Below are positions 33,500 through 40,988 of a DNA stretch of 56,730 bases, piece after piece. The DNA is taken from positions 1 through 56,730 of IMG/VR virus record IMGVR_UViG_3300022752_000084; one strand, given 5' to 3'. The number at the start of each line of letters is the position of its first letter. The stretch's first letter is position 1. Both the position numbers and the translations under genes were made by a program. The DNA is from a virus. The notes below the pieces were generated by a model. The model worked only from the letters and a program-made list of their open reading frames with translations, was not told the origin of the DNA and ran no database searches.

Positions 33500-33999
33500 T
33501 TTACTACCTTCTTTGCGCGAGCCAAGTTCATAAGGCTATCAGCCATATTATAACTTTGCACCATCTTGGTGTCGTTCATCTGCTGGGCATTAAGGAAATA
33601 TTGTTTGTCGCCTAATAGACCGACTTGCAGAGCCTTGCGAGCACTAGGAGTATTGTCGGTTATAGATTGTATATATTCCTGCTGGCTCATATCGTCCGCA
33701 CTATCTTTCAGTGGGATTTGCTTTTGATTGTAACCCGCCACACCGGTTAATTCGGTGCTTTTCTTAATGTTGCCTTCACTGTACTCAACAGGCCCCACGG
33801 GTTGCCGCATGTAGATCCCGCGATCATGCGCTGCTTGAGCCGATACCCGAGATAAGCTATCGAGCTCCATAGCCCGACGTAAACCTATCTCGGCTGGTTG
33901 GTTCTTGCCTCGTAGACCCAATGGAAGGAGATTTAAACCACCGATCGGTTTCATTTCGGGTGTAACACGATCACCGTTTGGCTTTGGAATGATTGCCAT
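33496..33999 (-). CDS. Hypothetical virion-type protein
   Basis: I take the ATG at 33999 (167 residues, MAIIPKPNGDRVTPEMKPIG...); a start 10 codons earlier is possible. Pro/Gly-rich N-terminus, then helical regions (LRRAMELDSLSRVSAQAAHD). Composition matches the virion proteins of the minus-strand blocks. No family recognised. Confidence 0.5.
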   Translation of the reverse strand: MAIIPKPNGDRVTPEMKPIGGLNLLPLGLRGKNQPAEIGLRRAMELDSLSRVSAQAAHDRGIYMRQPVGPVEYSEGNIKKSTELTGVAGYNQKQIPLKDSADDMSQQEYIQSITDNTPSARKALQVGLLGDKQYFLNAQQMNDTKMVQSYNMADSLMNLARAKKVVK

Positions 34000-34046
34000 A
34001 GTCGAGACTTTGACGGGACCGTCGTACACTTCTAAGTTTATCTTAG

Positions 34047-34271
34047 CTAACGATTATCTGCGCGATTCGTTGATCGAGAAATAACTCTTAAATTATCGTT
34101 TTCTCGATTATGGGGATTGTGATCTTTATGATCTACATCCTTGCCATCGCCTTTATGAACACGGCCTTCTTTTTCTAAGTAACGACGAGATTTATTTCGT
34201 GCGGATCTACGTGCTATTTCCGCATCACTGCTTTGGAACTTGCGGTACTCGTCTTTATAATCGCGGGGCAT
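34047..34271 (-). CDS. Small HNH-type endonuclease
   Basis: 74 residues. It is a very common small phage HNH protein: DYKDEYRKFQSS... ARRSARNKSRRYLEKEGRV then KGDGKDVDHKDHNPHNREN then DNLRVISRSTNRADNR. The DVDHKDHNP...N..NLRV core is the HNH site. Proteins of this kind are found near structural genes. It may be a packaging-linked nicking enzyme or a mobile gene. Confidence 0.8.
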   Translation of the reverse strand: MPRDYKDEYRKFQSSDAEIARRSARNKSRRYLEKEGRVHKGDGKDVDHKDHNPHNRENDNLRVISRSTNRADNR

Positions 34272-34294
34272 AGAGTAAATGACTAGCTTGGTTT

Positions 34295-34324
34295 AAGCTT
34301 AGCCACGCGGATCAGCAGTCGATG
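34295..34324. repeat. 30-bp fibre-cassette right-hand repeat, copy 2
   Basis: Same sequence as at 17178 with one A-to-G change (AGCC for AACC). It lies directly downstream of the tail fibre 2 stop. Confidence 0.85.
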
Positions 34325-34325
34325 A

Positions 34326-36527
34326 TTATAAAGTCGCCATCATAAACATTAGAAGTTCTTCATATCGAATGCCGTAGCGATCTCCAGCAGGTTTTAATTC
34401 AATACCCTCCTCATCGTATTCGGCTTCCCATTGGTCATAACAAACAATGCCATAGCGGAAAGGATCAAGCTGTTCCTCCTCAAAAATTTCCATAACTTCT
34501 TGAGTAAGTACACCTATATGTATTCGCGCATTTTCGCCTTTCAACAAAACAGCATCTTTAAACAAAAACTTTTTAATTATTCTTTTAATTTTTTTAGCTA
34601 CTCTTTTTTCTGCTTCATTTAATTCTTCAATGTTTTGTTTTTCGCGTTTATCAGATGTATTAATGGTGCCAGTTGCCGCGTAAACGGTACTCCAGCGATA
34701 AGCTGAATCCCCTAATTTTGCAACATTATCAGCGCCAGGCAAAAGATAATTATACTTAAGGTAATATATGTCTCGTGATCCCGAAGAATCTTGAAAAGTA
34801 AACCGACGGGTATTGTCATAAATAGTAAATACACAACCATTATTGGCATCGTTTGTATTTGTAATAATGCTAATTTTAAGAGTTCCCGCTGTGGATATTT
34901 TTAATCCTGCCACGTTGGATGAAAAATGGTCAATTATAAGATGTGTTTGATCATTTGTAACAGTAGAATACGCAGAAGAATCTCCTACAACTACATTTAC
35001 GCCAGTGTTACTATAAGTATGTAAAGTATTTCCTAAGATTTGATTACTAACAGTTAAATTACCTAAAATATTTTGAGAACCAAGGCTTTGGCTTCCTTTT
35101 TGATAAAAATTAGCATAATCAATACTTGTATTAGCTAACGCCGTTGCGTCTGGAGTGCCAATAGCAAGTACCCCTGAAGGAGGTGTATAACTCAAATAAC
35201 CTTCAATATAAGACAACGCAGGGTTATATCCTATCCCGTAATTATCTCTAATAGCCGCTCCAATTCCCCCAGCAATTAAAATAGTGTCATAATTTCCTTC
35301 AAACCAGTTATTATTAATAAAAGAACTTTCTCCGTCTAATCTAATTGCTCTGCCTTTATTATTGTTTTCAAAAACACAGTTAGAAATAAACCACGTCTGT
35401 GTTCCACTAAGATCTAACGCTTCACACTCGTTTCGGTTTATAGCTGTTGATTTACCAACGCTAAAGTGGCATGCAGTAATTGCAAAGCTAGTGCCAGTTC
35501 TCATAGCACCCGTAGTCTTACTATAAGCTAAACCTTTATTAGATACATATTGAATATCGCAATATTCAACGCAACACGATATGCAATCATCAAACTGTAA
35601 AGCAATCCCCGCCCCAACATCAGTGGCACCCGGCCTAGCTAAACCTCCTATTGAACATTGACAAACCAAACAACGATCTGTTCCTTCAATCCATAATTGC
35701 GTAACATTAACAAAATTGGCAAATGTGTATATAGCAGAAGGCTGATACAACTTGAGTGCAAGACCTGCTATTTGAGAGCGATTTTGACCTTTATAAACAA
35801 CAACTTTTTTGCTAGTTCCTTGAAAGGAAGCCGCCTTACCATAAATGCCTATGCCAGTTTCAGCTCCTCCTCCAGTATTATTTCCAAAAATACTTAAACT
35901 TTTACCTCCTCCTCCTCCGTAACTTGCCCCAGAAGTGTTCCAATCAACAGTATCAGAAACAAGAATTTTGCCAATAATTAATAAGGGCAAACTAGAATTT
36001 ACTGCGGCAACAGCAGCATTTTTTAATCTAGTATGGTTATTGCCATCATCAGTCAAATCTCCAGGAATCCCAAAATCTGCTGTGCTGATAAAATCTTTCA
36101 GCTTACTATCAACAGTTCTAGTAGCGGCCCCAGTACCAGCTTGCAAGAAACTAAGTTTAGTTGCATTAATAGCTCCACTTATATTGACATCCGCATCAAT
36201 GATCGTACCGCTAGCAATCATTGTGCTAGTTACAGTTTCAACATCACCGACAGTTACGACATTATACCCGTTTCTACTTAACGTACCTGATACAACTACA
36301 CCTGATGCTGCAAATAACTGTCCGGTCATGTAGCCACCGGAAATTGGCACCTTATTTGATGCAGATACTAATCCCGCGTTACCCGACGCTAGTGCAATAT
36401 TTGCTAGGACTAATGCAGCATTACCCGAAGCCTGTGCTGTTGGATCCGTCGCTGGTCCAATAGTATCCCCAGGAGGAAGAGTACTAAAAGCACCACTAAC
36501 AAGAACTAAAGGAGTTTGAAGTGCCAT
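34326..36527 (-). CDS. Tail fibre/tailspike 2 with S74 intramolecular chaperone
   Basis: 733 residues. The shared N-terminal module spans about 40-155 and contains one extra 14-residue repeat (LANIALASGNAGLV) compared with fibre 1. The middle is a beta-helix with many Asn/Cys/Ser residues. The C-terminus begins SDKREKQNIEELNEAEK and continues GVLTQEVMEIF, the peptidase_S74 auto-cleaving chaperone that aids trimer folding. The terminal GIRYEELLMFMMATL is also typical. A host-receptor adhesin at the tail tip. The region is AT-rich, unlike the distal part of fibre 3. Confidence 0.88.
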   Translation of the reverse strand: MALQTPLVLVSGAFSTLPPGDTIGPATDPTAQASGNAALVLANIALASGNAGLVSASNKVPISGGYMTGQLFAASGVVVSGTLSRNGYNVVTVGDVETVTSTMIASGTIIDADVNISGAINATKLSFLQAGTGAATRTVDSKLKDFISTADFGIPGDLTDDGNNHTRLKNAAVAAVNSSLPLLIIGKILVSDTVDWNTSGASYGGGGGKSLSIFGNNTGGGAETGIGIYGKAASFQGTSKKVVVYKGQNRSQIAGLALKLYQPSAIYTFANFVNVTQLWIEGTDRCLVCQCSIGGLARPGATDVGAGIALQFDDCISCCVEYCDIQYVSNKGLAYSKTTGAMRTGTSFAITACHFSVGKSTAINRNECEALDLSGTQTWFISNCVFENNNKGRAIRLDGESSFINNNWFEGNYDTILIAGGIGAAIRDNYGIGYNPALSYIEGYLSYTPPSGVLAIGTPDATALANTSIDYANFYQKGSQSLGSQNILGNLTVSNQILGNTLHTYSNTGVNVVVGDSSAYSTVTNDQTHLIIDHFSSNVAGLKISTAGTLKISIITNTNDANNGCVFTIYDNTRRFTFQDSSGSRDIYYLKYNYLLPGADNVAKLGDSAYRWSTVYAATGTINTSDKREKQNIEELNEAEKRVAKKIKRIIKKFLFKDAVLLKGENARIHIGVLTQEVMEIFEEEQLDPFRYGIVCYDQWEAEYDEEGIELKPAGDRYGIRYEELLMFMMATL

Positions 36528-36571
36528 TATTTATCTCCGTGTATGCCAGACATAGTTTCTAAGACCGGCAA
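36527..36571 (-). CDS. 14-codon leader peptide of tail fibre 2
   Basis: TTG start, encoding LPVLETMSGIHGDK, with the TAA overlapping the fibre ATG (TAATG). It differs from the fibre 1 leader at two of fourteen residues (C/H and V/D); the frame, start and overlap are kept. Confidence 0.5.
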   Translation of the reverse strand: MPVLETMSGIHGDK

Positions 36572-36618
36572 GACTTGATTCCCTAAGTTTAGCTGGTTTT
36601 TGCAGTTTAAGCAAACAC
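36542..36618. repeat. Fibre upstream repeat, second copy (first at 19481-19557)
   Basis: About 75 bases upstream of fibres 1 and 2 are largely the same, including TAGTTTCTAAGACCGGCAAG and a CTGGTTTTTG...GTTT..GCAAACACT tail. It covers the leader peptide and probably a promoter or Shine-Dalgarno for these genes. Confidence 0.7.
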
Positions 36619-36649
36619 TCTGCATAATCTCCACATGGGAACAGATTCC

Positions 36650-37891
36650 TTACTTTTTCGCCTTAATAAACCAACCACTCCCGGCACCTTCTACTTTCCA
36701 TCGAGGGCCAAGATTTTTCTTCGAGTACACTAATTGCTTACCATTTGAACTCAAATAATTTCCATTAACCAGATCTAAATCCCCATTCGGGTCGTTGACA
36801 ATATATGCGTCATTTTTTTCATTTCTACCCACAATAATAATCCAATGACCTCCACCAACGGGAGCTCCCACTGGGCCATGATGCAAAATTCCAATCGGAA
36901 CAGGAATGCCTGCAACTAACTGCGAATCAATATCGGACCAATCGCCATTTTGCCTAAACGTTGCTTCAACCCCATAATGAGCTAAAGCTTCAATTTGAGC
37001 CCCGGCATCCGTCGTATCCCCATATTTAAATACGGTAACTATGTACTCATCATCTGATTTAATACTATTAGGTTTCAAATACTTCAACAACATCCCACAC
37101 GAGCTTGAAAAACAAGTTCGAAGTGGGTCGCGCATATTATCCCTCTGCGAGTAATAAGGAACATTCAAAATTAACTTGGAACTGTGTTGCACCTGTGTAG
37201 GAATGCTTTTTGGAGCTGCATCATTAATTATTTTCCAATGTGACGGGTAGAACCACCAAGTTTGGTCTGGTTGAGCCTCTAAAACAATTTTATAATCCGA
37301 TTCGCCAGGAACAATAGTTATGGAATTCCATTCATGTGCCACGCCCTTGGGCACAAAAAGCTTTTCTTCTGGTGTTAAGTCATTTGCTTGCGCCGGTTTG
37401 CGTTTTAACCAAGTATCCTGCTGAGCTAAAATACTGTGCGCCAAAACAGCATTTTTAACACTTGTTAAAAACAAAGCTTGCTCATCTTTACGACGATTAA
37501 GAAGACCTTGAACAACCACGCCGTCGGCTTTACTCCACCTCGGAAATTCAGCCGCAACTATGGTTTTATCCGTCTTATCATTAAGCAACTTCAATAATGT
37601 AGATTCTTTAAACGCGCCCAACCCGACATTGTAGCTAAAGCTAACAAGGGCATCGAACTGATTTTGGTTGACGGGAACTTTTAGCGCCTCGGTAACCCCA
37701 TTTTCAAAAAAACTTACATCTTTACGCAGCATTTCCTCAGCCTCTGCCGCCGAAATTACCTTACCTGGCGTTACATCCGAGCCCGTATGTCCATAACCTA
37801 TGGTCCAAACCCCAGCAATATCCTGATATGCTGTAAGTTCGCACCCTTCAAATTTCTTAATCAGCGTTAATCCGGCTGAAGATATTTTCAT
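36650..37891 (-). CDS. Endolysin: GH24 lysozyme fused to C39-like peptidase
   Basis: 413 residues. The N-terminal 145 are a T4/P22-type lysozyme: [20 protein letters not shown] then GYGHTG (catalytic E15, D24, T30), [18 protein letters not shown] and W..ADG...GL.NRR.DE. From about 245 there is a papain-like C39_2 peptidase: YYSQRDN...[11 protein letters not shown] with the catalytic Cys region, GGHWIIIVG (His) and YIVNDPNGD (Asp/Asn). Together they would cut glycan strands and peptide cross-links. There is no signal peptide, so a holin is needed; candidates are at 38431 and 39847. Confidence 0.9.
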   Translation of the reverse strand: MKISSAGLTLIKKFEGCELTAYQDIAGVWTIGYGHTGSDVTPGKVISAAEAEEMLRKDVSFFENGVTEALKVPVNQNQFDALVSFSYNVGLGAFKESTLLKLLNDKTDKTIVAAEFPRWSKADGVVVQGLLNRRKDEQALFLTSVKNAVLAHSILAQQDTWLKRKPAQANDLTPEEKLFVPKGVAHEWNSITIVPGESDYKIVLEAQPDQTWWFYPSHWKIINDAAPKSIPTQVQHSSKLILNVPYYSQRDNMRDPLRTCFSSSCGMLLKYLKPNSIKSDDEYIVTVFKYGDTTDAGAQIEALAHYGVEATFRQNGDWSDIDSQLVAGIPVPIGILHHGPVGAPVGGGHWIIIVGRNEKNDAYIVNDPNGDLDLVNGNYLSSNGKQLVYSKKNLGPRWKVEGAGSGWFIKAKK

Positions 37892-37894
37892 GGC

Positions 37895-38329
37895 TCAATA
37901 CACGTCAACTCCAACCCGATATTCACAACCACTGCGGCCTTTTAGTGCTACATACATATAATGAGCACCAGATGCGTTAATTGTAGTTTTAGTTACCGCG
38001 TTATTGCGTGAGCTTAATTTAGAAGGTTTAGCTTCCATAACCAAACTGCCGGCACTATTTAAGATCGCAACATTACCAACACTGTTTATATTCCGAATGT
38101 TTACTTGTAAGATCCCAGTCGCATTCAATGTCAGTGGATAATAATCGGATATTGAATAAAATCCGTCTGCAACATATTCCCTAGATGTTTGAGTATTCAC
38201 AACCACGCCGCTGTTACTTACCACTCGGCGCTGGTCGAAATGTGTCGAAGTGTCACGCTGGCGTCCGCCTGTAGATACACCACTAGCAAGGACTACATCC
38301 AGTTCTAAATTTTTAGTAAACTGCGACAT
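37895..38329 (-). CDS. Hypothetical beta-rich virion protein
   Basis: 144 residues from the ATG at 38329 (MSQFTKNLELDVVL). An upstream extension to 38431 lacks coding character. Beta-rich with Ser/Thr/Asn, ending YVALKGRSGCEYRVGVDVY. It resembles small jelly-roll domains in virion adhesins. It starts 3 bases upstream of the endolysin, so probably co-transcribed with it. Confidence 0.55.
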   Translation of the reverse strand: MSQFTKNLELDVVLASGVSTGGRQRDTSTHFDQRRVVSNSGVVVNTQTSREYVADGFYSISDYYPLTLNATGILQVNIRNINSVGNVAILNSAGSLVMEAKPSKLSSRNNAVTKTTINASGAHYMYVALKGRSGCEYRVGVDVY

Positions 38330-38430
38330 TTGGCAGACAGGTCTAACTTTCCATATTCTACTCGGTATTCGTAAGCATGGCTCTTTTAATTTTTTAGTTA
38401 GACTGACGTAGAGATCTACCCGGCAAAACA

Positions 38431-38685
38431 ATGTTTGTCACTATATTAACAGGTGTTGGCGGTGCTATTGCCCTGTTTACCTGGCTTCATGAGCAGCGTC
38501 AACAGGTTTTGAATGCGCGTTTTGAAAATATAAAAAAGCGGCTTTCTTATATCGAAAGAAAACTTGAAGAATTACCCATAAATTTTGTTTTAAAATCCGA
38601 TTTAAATGACGAACTAAATGATATTAGAACTTGGCTCCGTTCGATAAACGACAAGCTAGACCAGCTTATTCTTAACAAAAGATAA
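38431..38685 (+). CDS. Membrane-anchored coiled-coil protein (holin or spanin-like?)
   Basis: 84 residues with one N-terminal membrane segment (VTILTGVGGAIALFTWL), then a basic coiled coil (VLNARFENIKKRLSYIERKL then EEL) and an acidic, amphipathic tail (DLNDELNDIRTWLRSINDKL). Its place next to the endolysin, but on the opposite strand, suggests a lysis function such as a holin or inner-membrane spanin; not proven by motif. Confidence 0.5.
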   Translation: MFVTILTGVGGAIALFTWLHEQRQQVLNARFENIKKRLSYIERKLEELPINFVLKSDLNDELNDIRTWLRSINDKLDQLILNKR

Positions 38686-38690
38686 AATAC

Positions 38691-39359
38691 TTAGGATATT
38701 TGATTAATTGTAACAATTAATGAAGGGATGTCAGGTCTTGTTGGATTTGTTAAACCGCTGTAAGCGGCAATCTTGACATTTACATCTGCAGAAGACCAAG
38801 CTAACTGGATATTATCTCCTTCACCCGCATTAACAAAGTAATTCCACGCGGCAACGCTTTTTGCGTTATTTCCTTGTAAAGTTATCCGTGTATTTGTATA
38901 CGGAACATTTTGATTATTTTTAACAACCCAAATATCTATTTCGTCTGTTCCCCCATCTGTTTTAATTAGTTGAGCAGAAAACTGAACATCATAAACTCCA
39001 GATAAAGGTACAACCATCCGTGAACCAGAAACCAGAGTAACTCCGTCAGTAGAAGACACGGAATTAAGTGTCATTATATTTACACCAGTTGCTGTTACAT
39101 TATTTTGAAATGTTGTATCAAAAAAAGCGCCATATTGGTGCGAGGTTTGTACAGCCTGCGCAAAAACTGGTAGGGTGCTCATGGAGTTCACCACACCGCT
39201 CAACGTTATTTGCTTAGGTTGGGCGTCAGCTTGAATTTCATTCGTATCTAGAACTAAAAAAACATCGTTTTCCCCAATATTTGCAGTAGAAACTAGGTCA
39301 GTTAGACGCGAAACGGAACGACTAAAATCACGAGCATCGTCTAAATTCCTGCGTACCAT
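38691..39359 (-). CDS. C1q/TNF-like adhesin
   Basis: 222 residues. A linker-like N-terminus is followed by a jelly-roll C-terminal domain (about 85-222) with the C1q pattern: F..T.F......, TLVSGSRMVVPLSGVYDVQF, SAQLIKTDGG, IDIWVVKNNQNVPYTNTRIT and ...NYFVNAGEGDNIQLAWSS. Trimeric C1q-like domains are used in phage receptor-binding tips. It lies between two HNH/endolysin genes in the fibre block. Confidence 0.65.
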   Translation of the reverse strand: MVRRNLDDARDFSRSVSRLTDLVSTANIGENDVFLVLDTNEIQADAQPKQITLSGVVNSMSTLPVFAQAVQTSHQYGAFFDTTFQNNVTATGVNIMTLNSVSSTDGVTLVSGSRMVVPLSGVYDVQFSAQLIKTDGGTDEIDIWVVKNNQNVPYTNTRITLQGNNAKSVAAWNYFVNAGEGDNIQLAWSSADVNVKIAAYSGLTNPTRPDIPSLIVTINQIS

Positions 39360-39378
39360 GAATTTTAAAAATTTAATC

Positions 39379-39789
39379 TTATTCTACTTCAGTTTCGCCT
39401 TCTGGCGAAGCAGACAATTTTAACGGTTTTTTACACAATTCTTCGTAATTTCGTGCAGCAATACTTTGTTCATGATTATAACTAAGCCAATTCCATATAT
39501 TGCTTTCTCGTTCCTCGGTCCAAAAAAATTGTTGGCGGAACCATGTAAACCATTCTTCGTCGCTTTTTTGTAAGTTGCAGGTTGGGCAACACGCTAATAA
39601 ATTTCCTCGTTTTGTTGGGCCGCCACGCGCTCGGGGAACTATGTGATCCAGGGTGTAGGCGCGATCAGATCCGCAATACGCGCAAGCGTCTCCCCAAGCT
39701 TCAAGTATATCTTTACGAAATCTTTTACGTGCATTCCTACGTTGTAAACAAGAAAGATTAAAAACTAAATCATCTTCGGAGGCGGTCAA
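39379..39789 (-). CDS. HNH endonuclease with CxxC zinc site
   Basis: 136 residues. The core CAYCGSDRAYTLDHIVPRAR then GG..K.GNLLACCPTCNLQKS has the two CxxC pairs and the LDHIVPR..GG...NLL.CC..CN..K motif of bacterial-type HNH nucleases. It is followed by W-rich residues (EWFTWFRQQFFW). It may be a free-standing homing-type nuclease, or act in packaging. Confidence 0.85.
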   Translation of the reverse strand: MTASEDDLVFNLSCLQRRNARKRFRKDILEAWGDACAYCGSDRAYTLDHIVPRARGGPTKRGNLLACCPTCNLQKSDEEWFTWFRQQFFWTEERESNIWNWLSYNHEQSIAARNYEELCKKPLKLSASPEGETEVE

Positions 39790-39846
39790 ACCAACATTCC
39801 GACTAACCTATTCTACTTATAAAAAAGTACCAGTTGACTCTTTAAT

Positions 39847-40044
39847 TCAATAAAATTTCTTTTTGATCTCTTCAATTTTGTCATCTTCGGTTCTGAAATT
39901 TTTAAGAATACGCACTCCTTTTATAAAGAGCTGCGCTACGCTATTCTGACGTAACTTGCTAAGTCCGATCACTTCTGAACTAATAAATAATAGAAAGAAG
40001 AATAGAGCTTCCCACGAGATTTTAAACCCAAGAATCGTTAACAT
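39847..40044 (-). CDS. Small membrane protein, holin candidate
   Basis: 65 residues: one or two hydrophobic segments (ISWEALFFFLLFISSEVIGL, VAQLFIKGVRIL) and a charged Lys/Asp/Glu tail. I remember a similar pattern ('ISWE..VF....GSE....P.K.NS..QLL') in cyanophage small membrane proteins annotated as unknown or holin-like. It lies in the lysis/fibre block, 3 kb upstream of the endolysin. Confidence 0.5.
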   Translation of the reverse strand: MLTILGFKISWEALFFFLLFISSEVIGLSKLRQNSVAQLFIKGVRILKNFRTEDDKIEEIKKKFY

Positions 40045-40079
40045 AGTTGTGAGATAACTACGTCTAGTCTAGCTTAATT

Positions 40080-40655
40080 TTTTAATAGAGGATTACTTCC
40101 TTTCCTTGAGCCCTTTCATCGGGCCATGCCTTGGGTCGCTAAAGATCATTATCGCACGCATTGAAGCCGCTCTAGTACGTGTTGCTGAACACAAATCGCT
40201 GGTTTGCTTCGCATTTCTCTCATGGCCCCAGTAAAGGTGACTACTCGTGATTGGGAAGTTGTTCAAGGGCGCGGCAGATAGTGTCAAGTTCGCTGATATT
40301 CTACTTTTCTTTCCCGAAGTTAAAGGGAGTTATAACTCCCGTATTGACCTTCGTTGCGGGAGTTATAAGTACTGCAAAGAAGAAATGATAACAAAAATAG
40401 AGGCATTTATCAATGCTTACCGGAATTAGTGCAATATTGGGAAGGTGACTACTCGGATTCCCGATAGTTGGCGTTTATCGAGAAAACAAGTTCGTCGGCA
40501 ATGTCGAGCACATCTTGACGGATGGCATCAGCACCAACTATCCGGTAATTCCAGATAGTTGCTAAAGCTCATTATCGCACGCATTAAAGCCGTTCTTGTA
40601 CGCATTGCTGAACACAAACCAATACCTGCCAGACCCAGTAACGAAGGTGACTATT
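40080..40655. other. Decayed, internally duplicated segment
   Basis: Two copies of a 57-base unit (40139-40195, 40562-40618) read in the plus frame as LKIIIARIEAALVRVAEHK and LKLIIARIKAVLVRIAEHK, each followed 80-95 bases later by AAGGTGACTA. A third AAGGTGACTA is at 40443. Neither unit has an obvious start; stop codons lie upstream. The middle also holds a repeated GGGAGTTATA. A possible 60-residue plus-strand frame (40247-40429, GTG start) overlaps it. It looks like remnants of a duplicated gene at the edge of the fibre 3 cassette. Confidence 0.55.
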
Positions 40656-40685
40656 AAGCTTAACCACGCGGATCAGCAGTCGATG
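40656..40685. repeat. 30-bp fibre-cassette right-hand repeat, copy 3
   Basis: Identical to copy 1 (17178-17207) over 30 bases. It covers the stop codon and last residues (AIDC) of the 88-residue protein downstream of fibre 3. Confidence 0.85.
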
Positions 40686-40939
40686 GCGTCTTTAAACTCG
40701 GGAAGAGTCTTCAGGTGCTCGTAGGCCTGTTTGATGGGATTTGGCCCATCAAGATCCACGGGGAACTCGAATGACTTGATAGATAACGGCACGGCGGTGT
40801 TGGCAGCCTCGCTATTCAGATAAATGCTGGCTGAAAATGTGCCGCTTGTTTTCTTTTCTATTAGGACGGATTCAATCCTGCAATAACAACCGTCTGCCTG
40901 GAAGCCAAAAGGCGTTGTGGTGCTGATCAAAAGGGCCAT
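40673..40939 (-). CDS. Small tail-fibre-associated protein
   Basis: 88 residues, 49 bases after the fibre 3 stop. 'MALLISTTTPFGFQADGCYCRI' then '.SV.IEKK..GTF.A.IYLN' is a pattern I remember for short proteins next to cyanophage fibres. The C-terminal tag HLKTLPEFKDAIDC also occurs behind fibre 1 (17195-17240). It may cap or help fold the fibre. The GC content is higher than in the upstream genes, like the distal part of fibre 3. Confidence 0.6.
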   Translation of the reverse strand: MALLISTTTPFGFQADGCYCRIESVLIEKKTSGTFSASIYLNSEAANTAVPLSIKSFEFPVDLDGPNPIKQAYEHLKTLPEFKDAIDC

Positions 40940-40988
40940 GGTTTTGCTGCGTAAATAATTTTCAGAGTAGCACCGCTGAGTGCTGGGA

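Noticed and set aside
36033-36333. Plus-strand frames antisense to the fibre N-terminal module (also at 19071 and 42442)
   Set aside because: The similarity between them only reflects the conserved fibre DNA on the other strand.
40247-40429. 60-residue plus-strand protein
   Set aside because: GTG start only, and it lies inside the decayed duplicated segment with no recognisable pattern.
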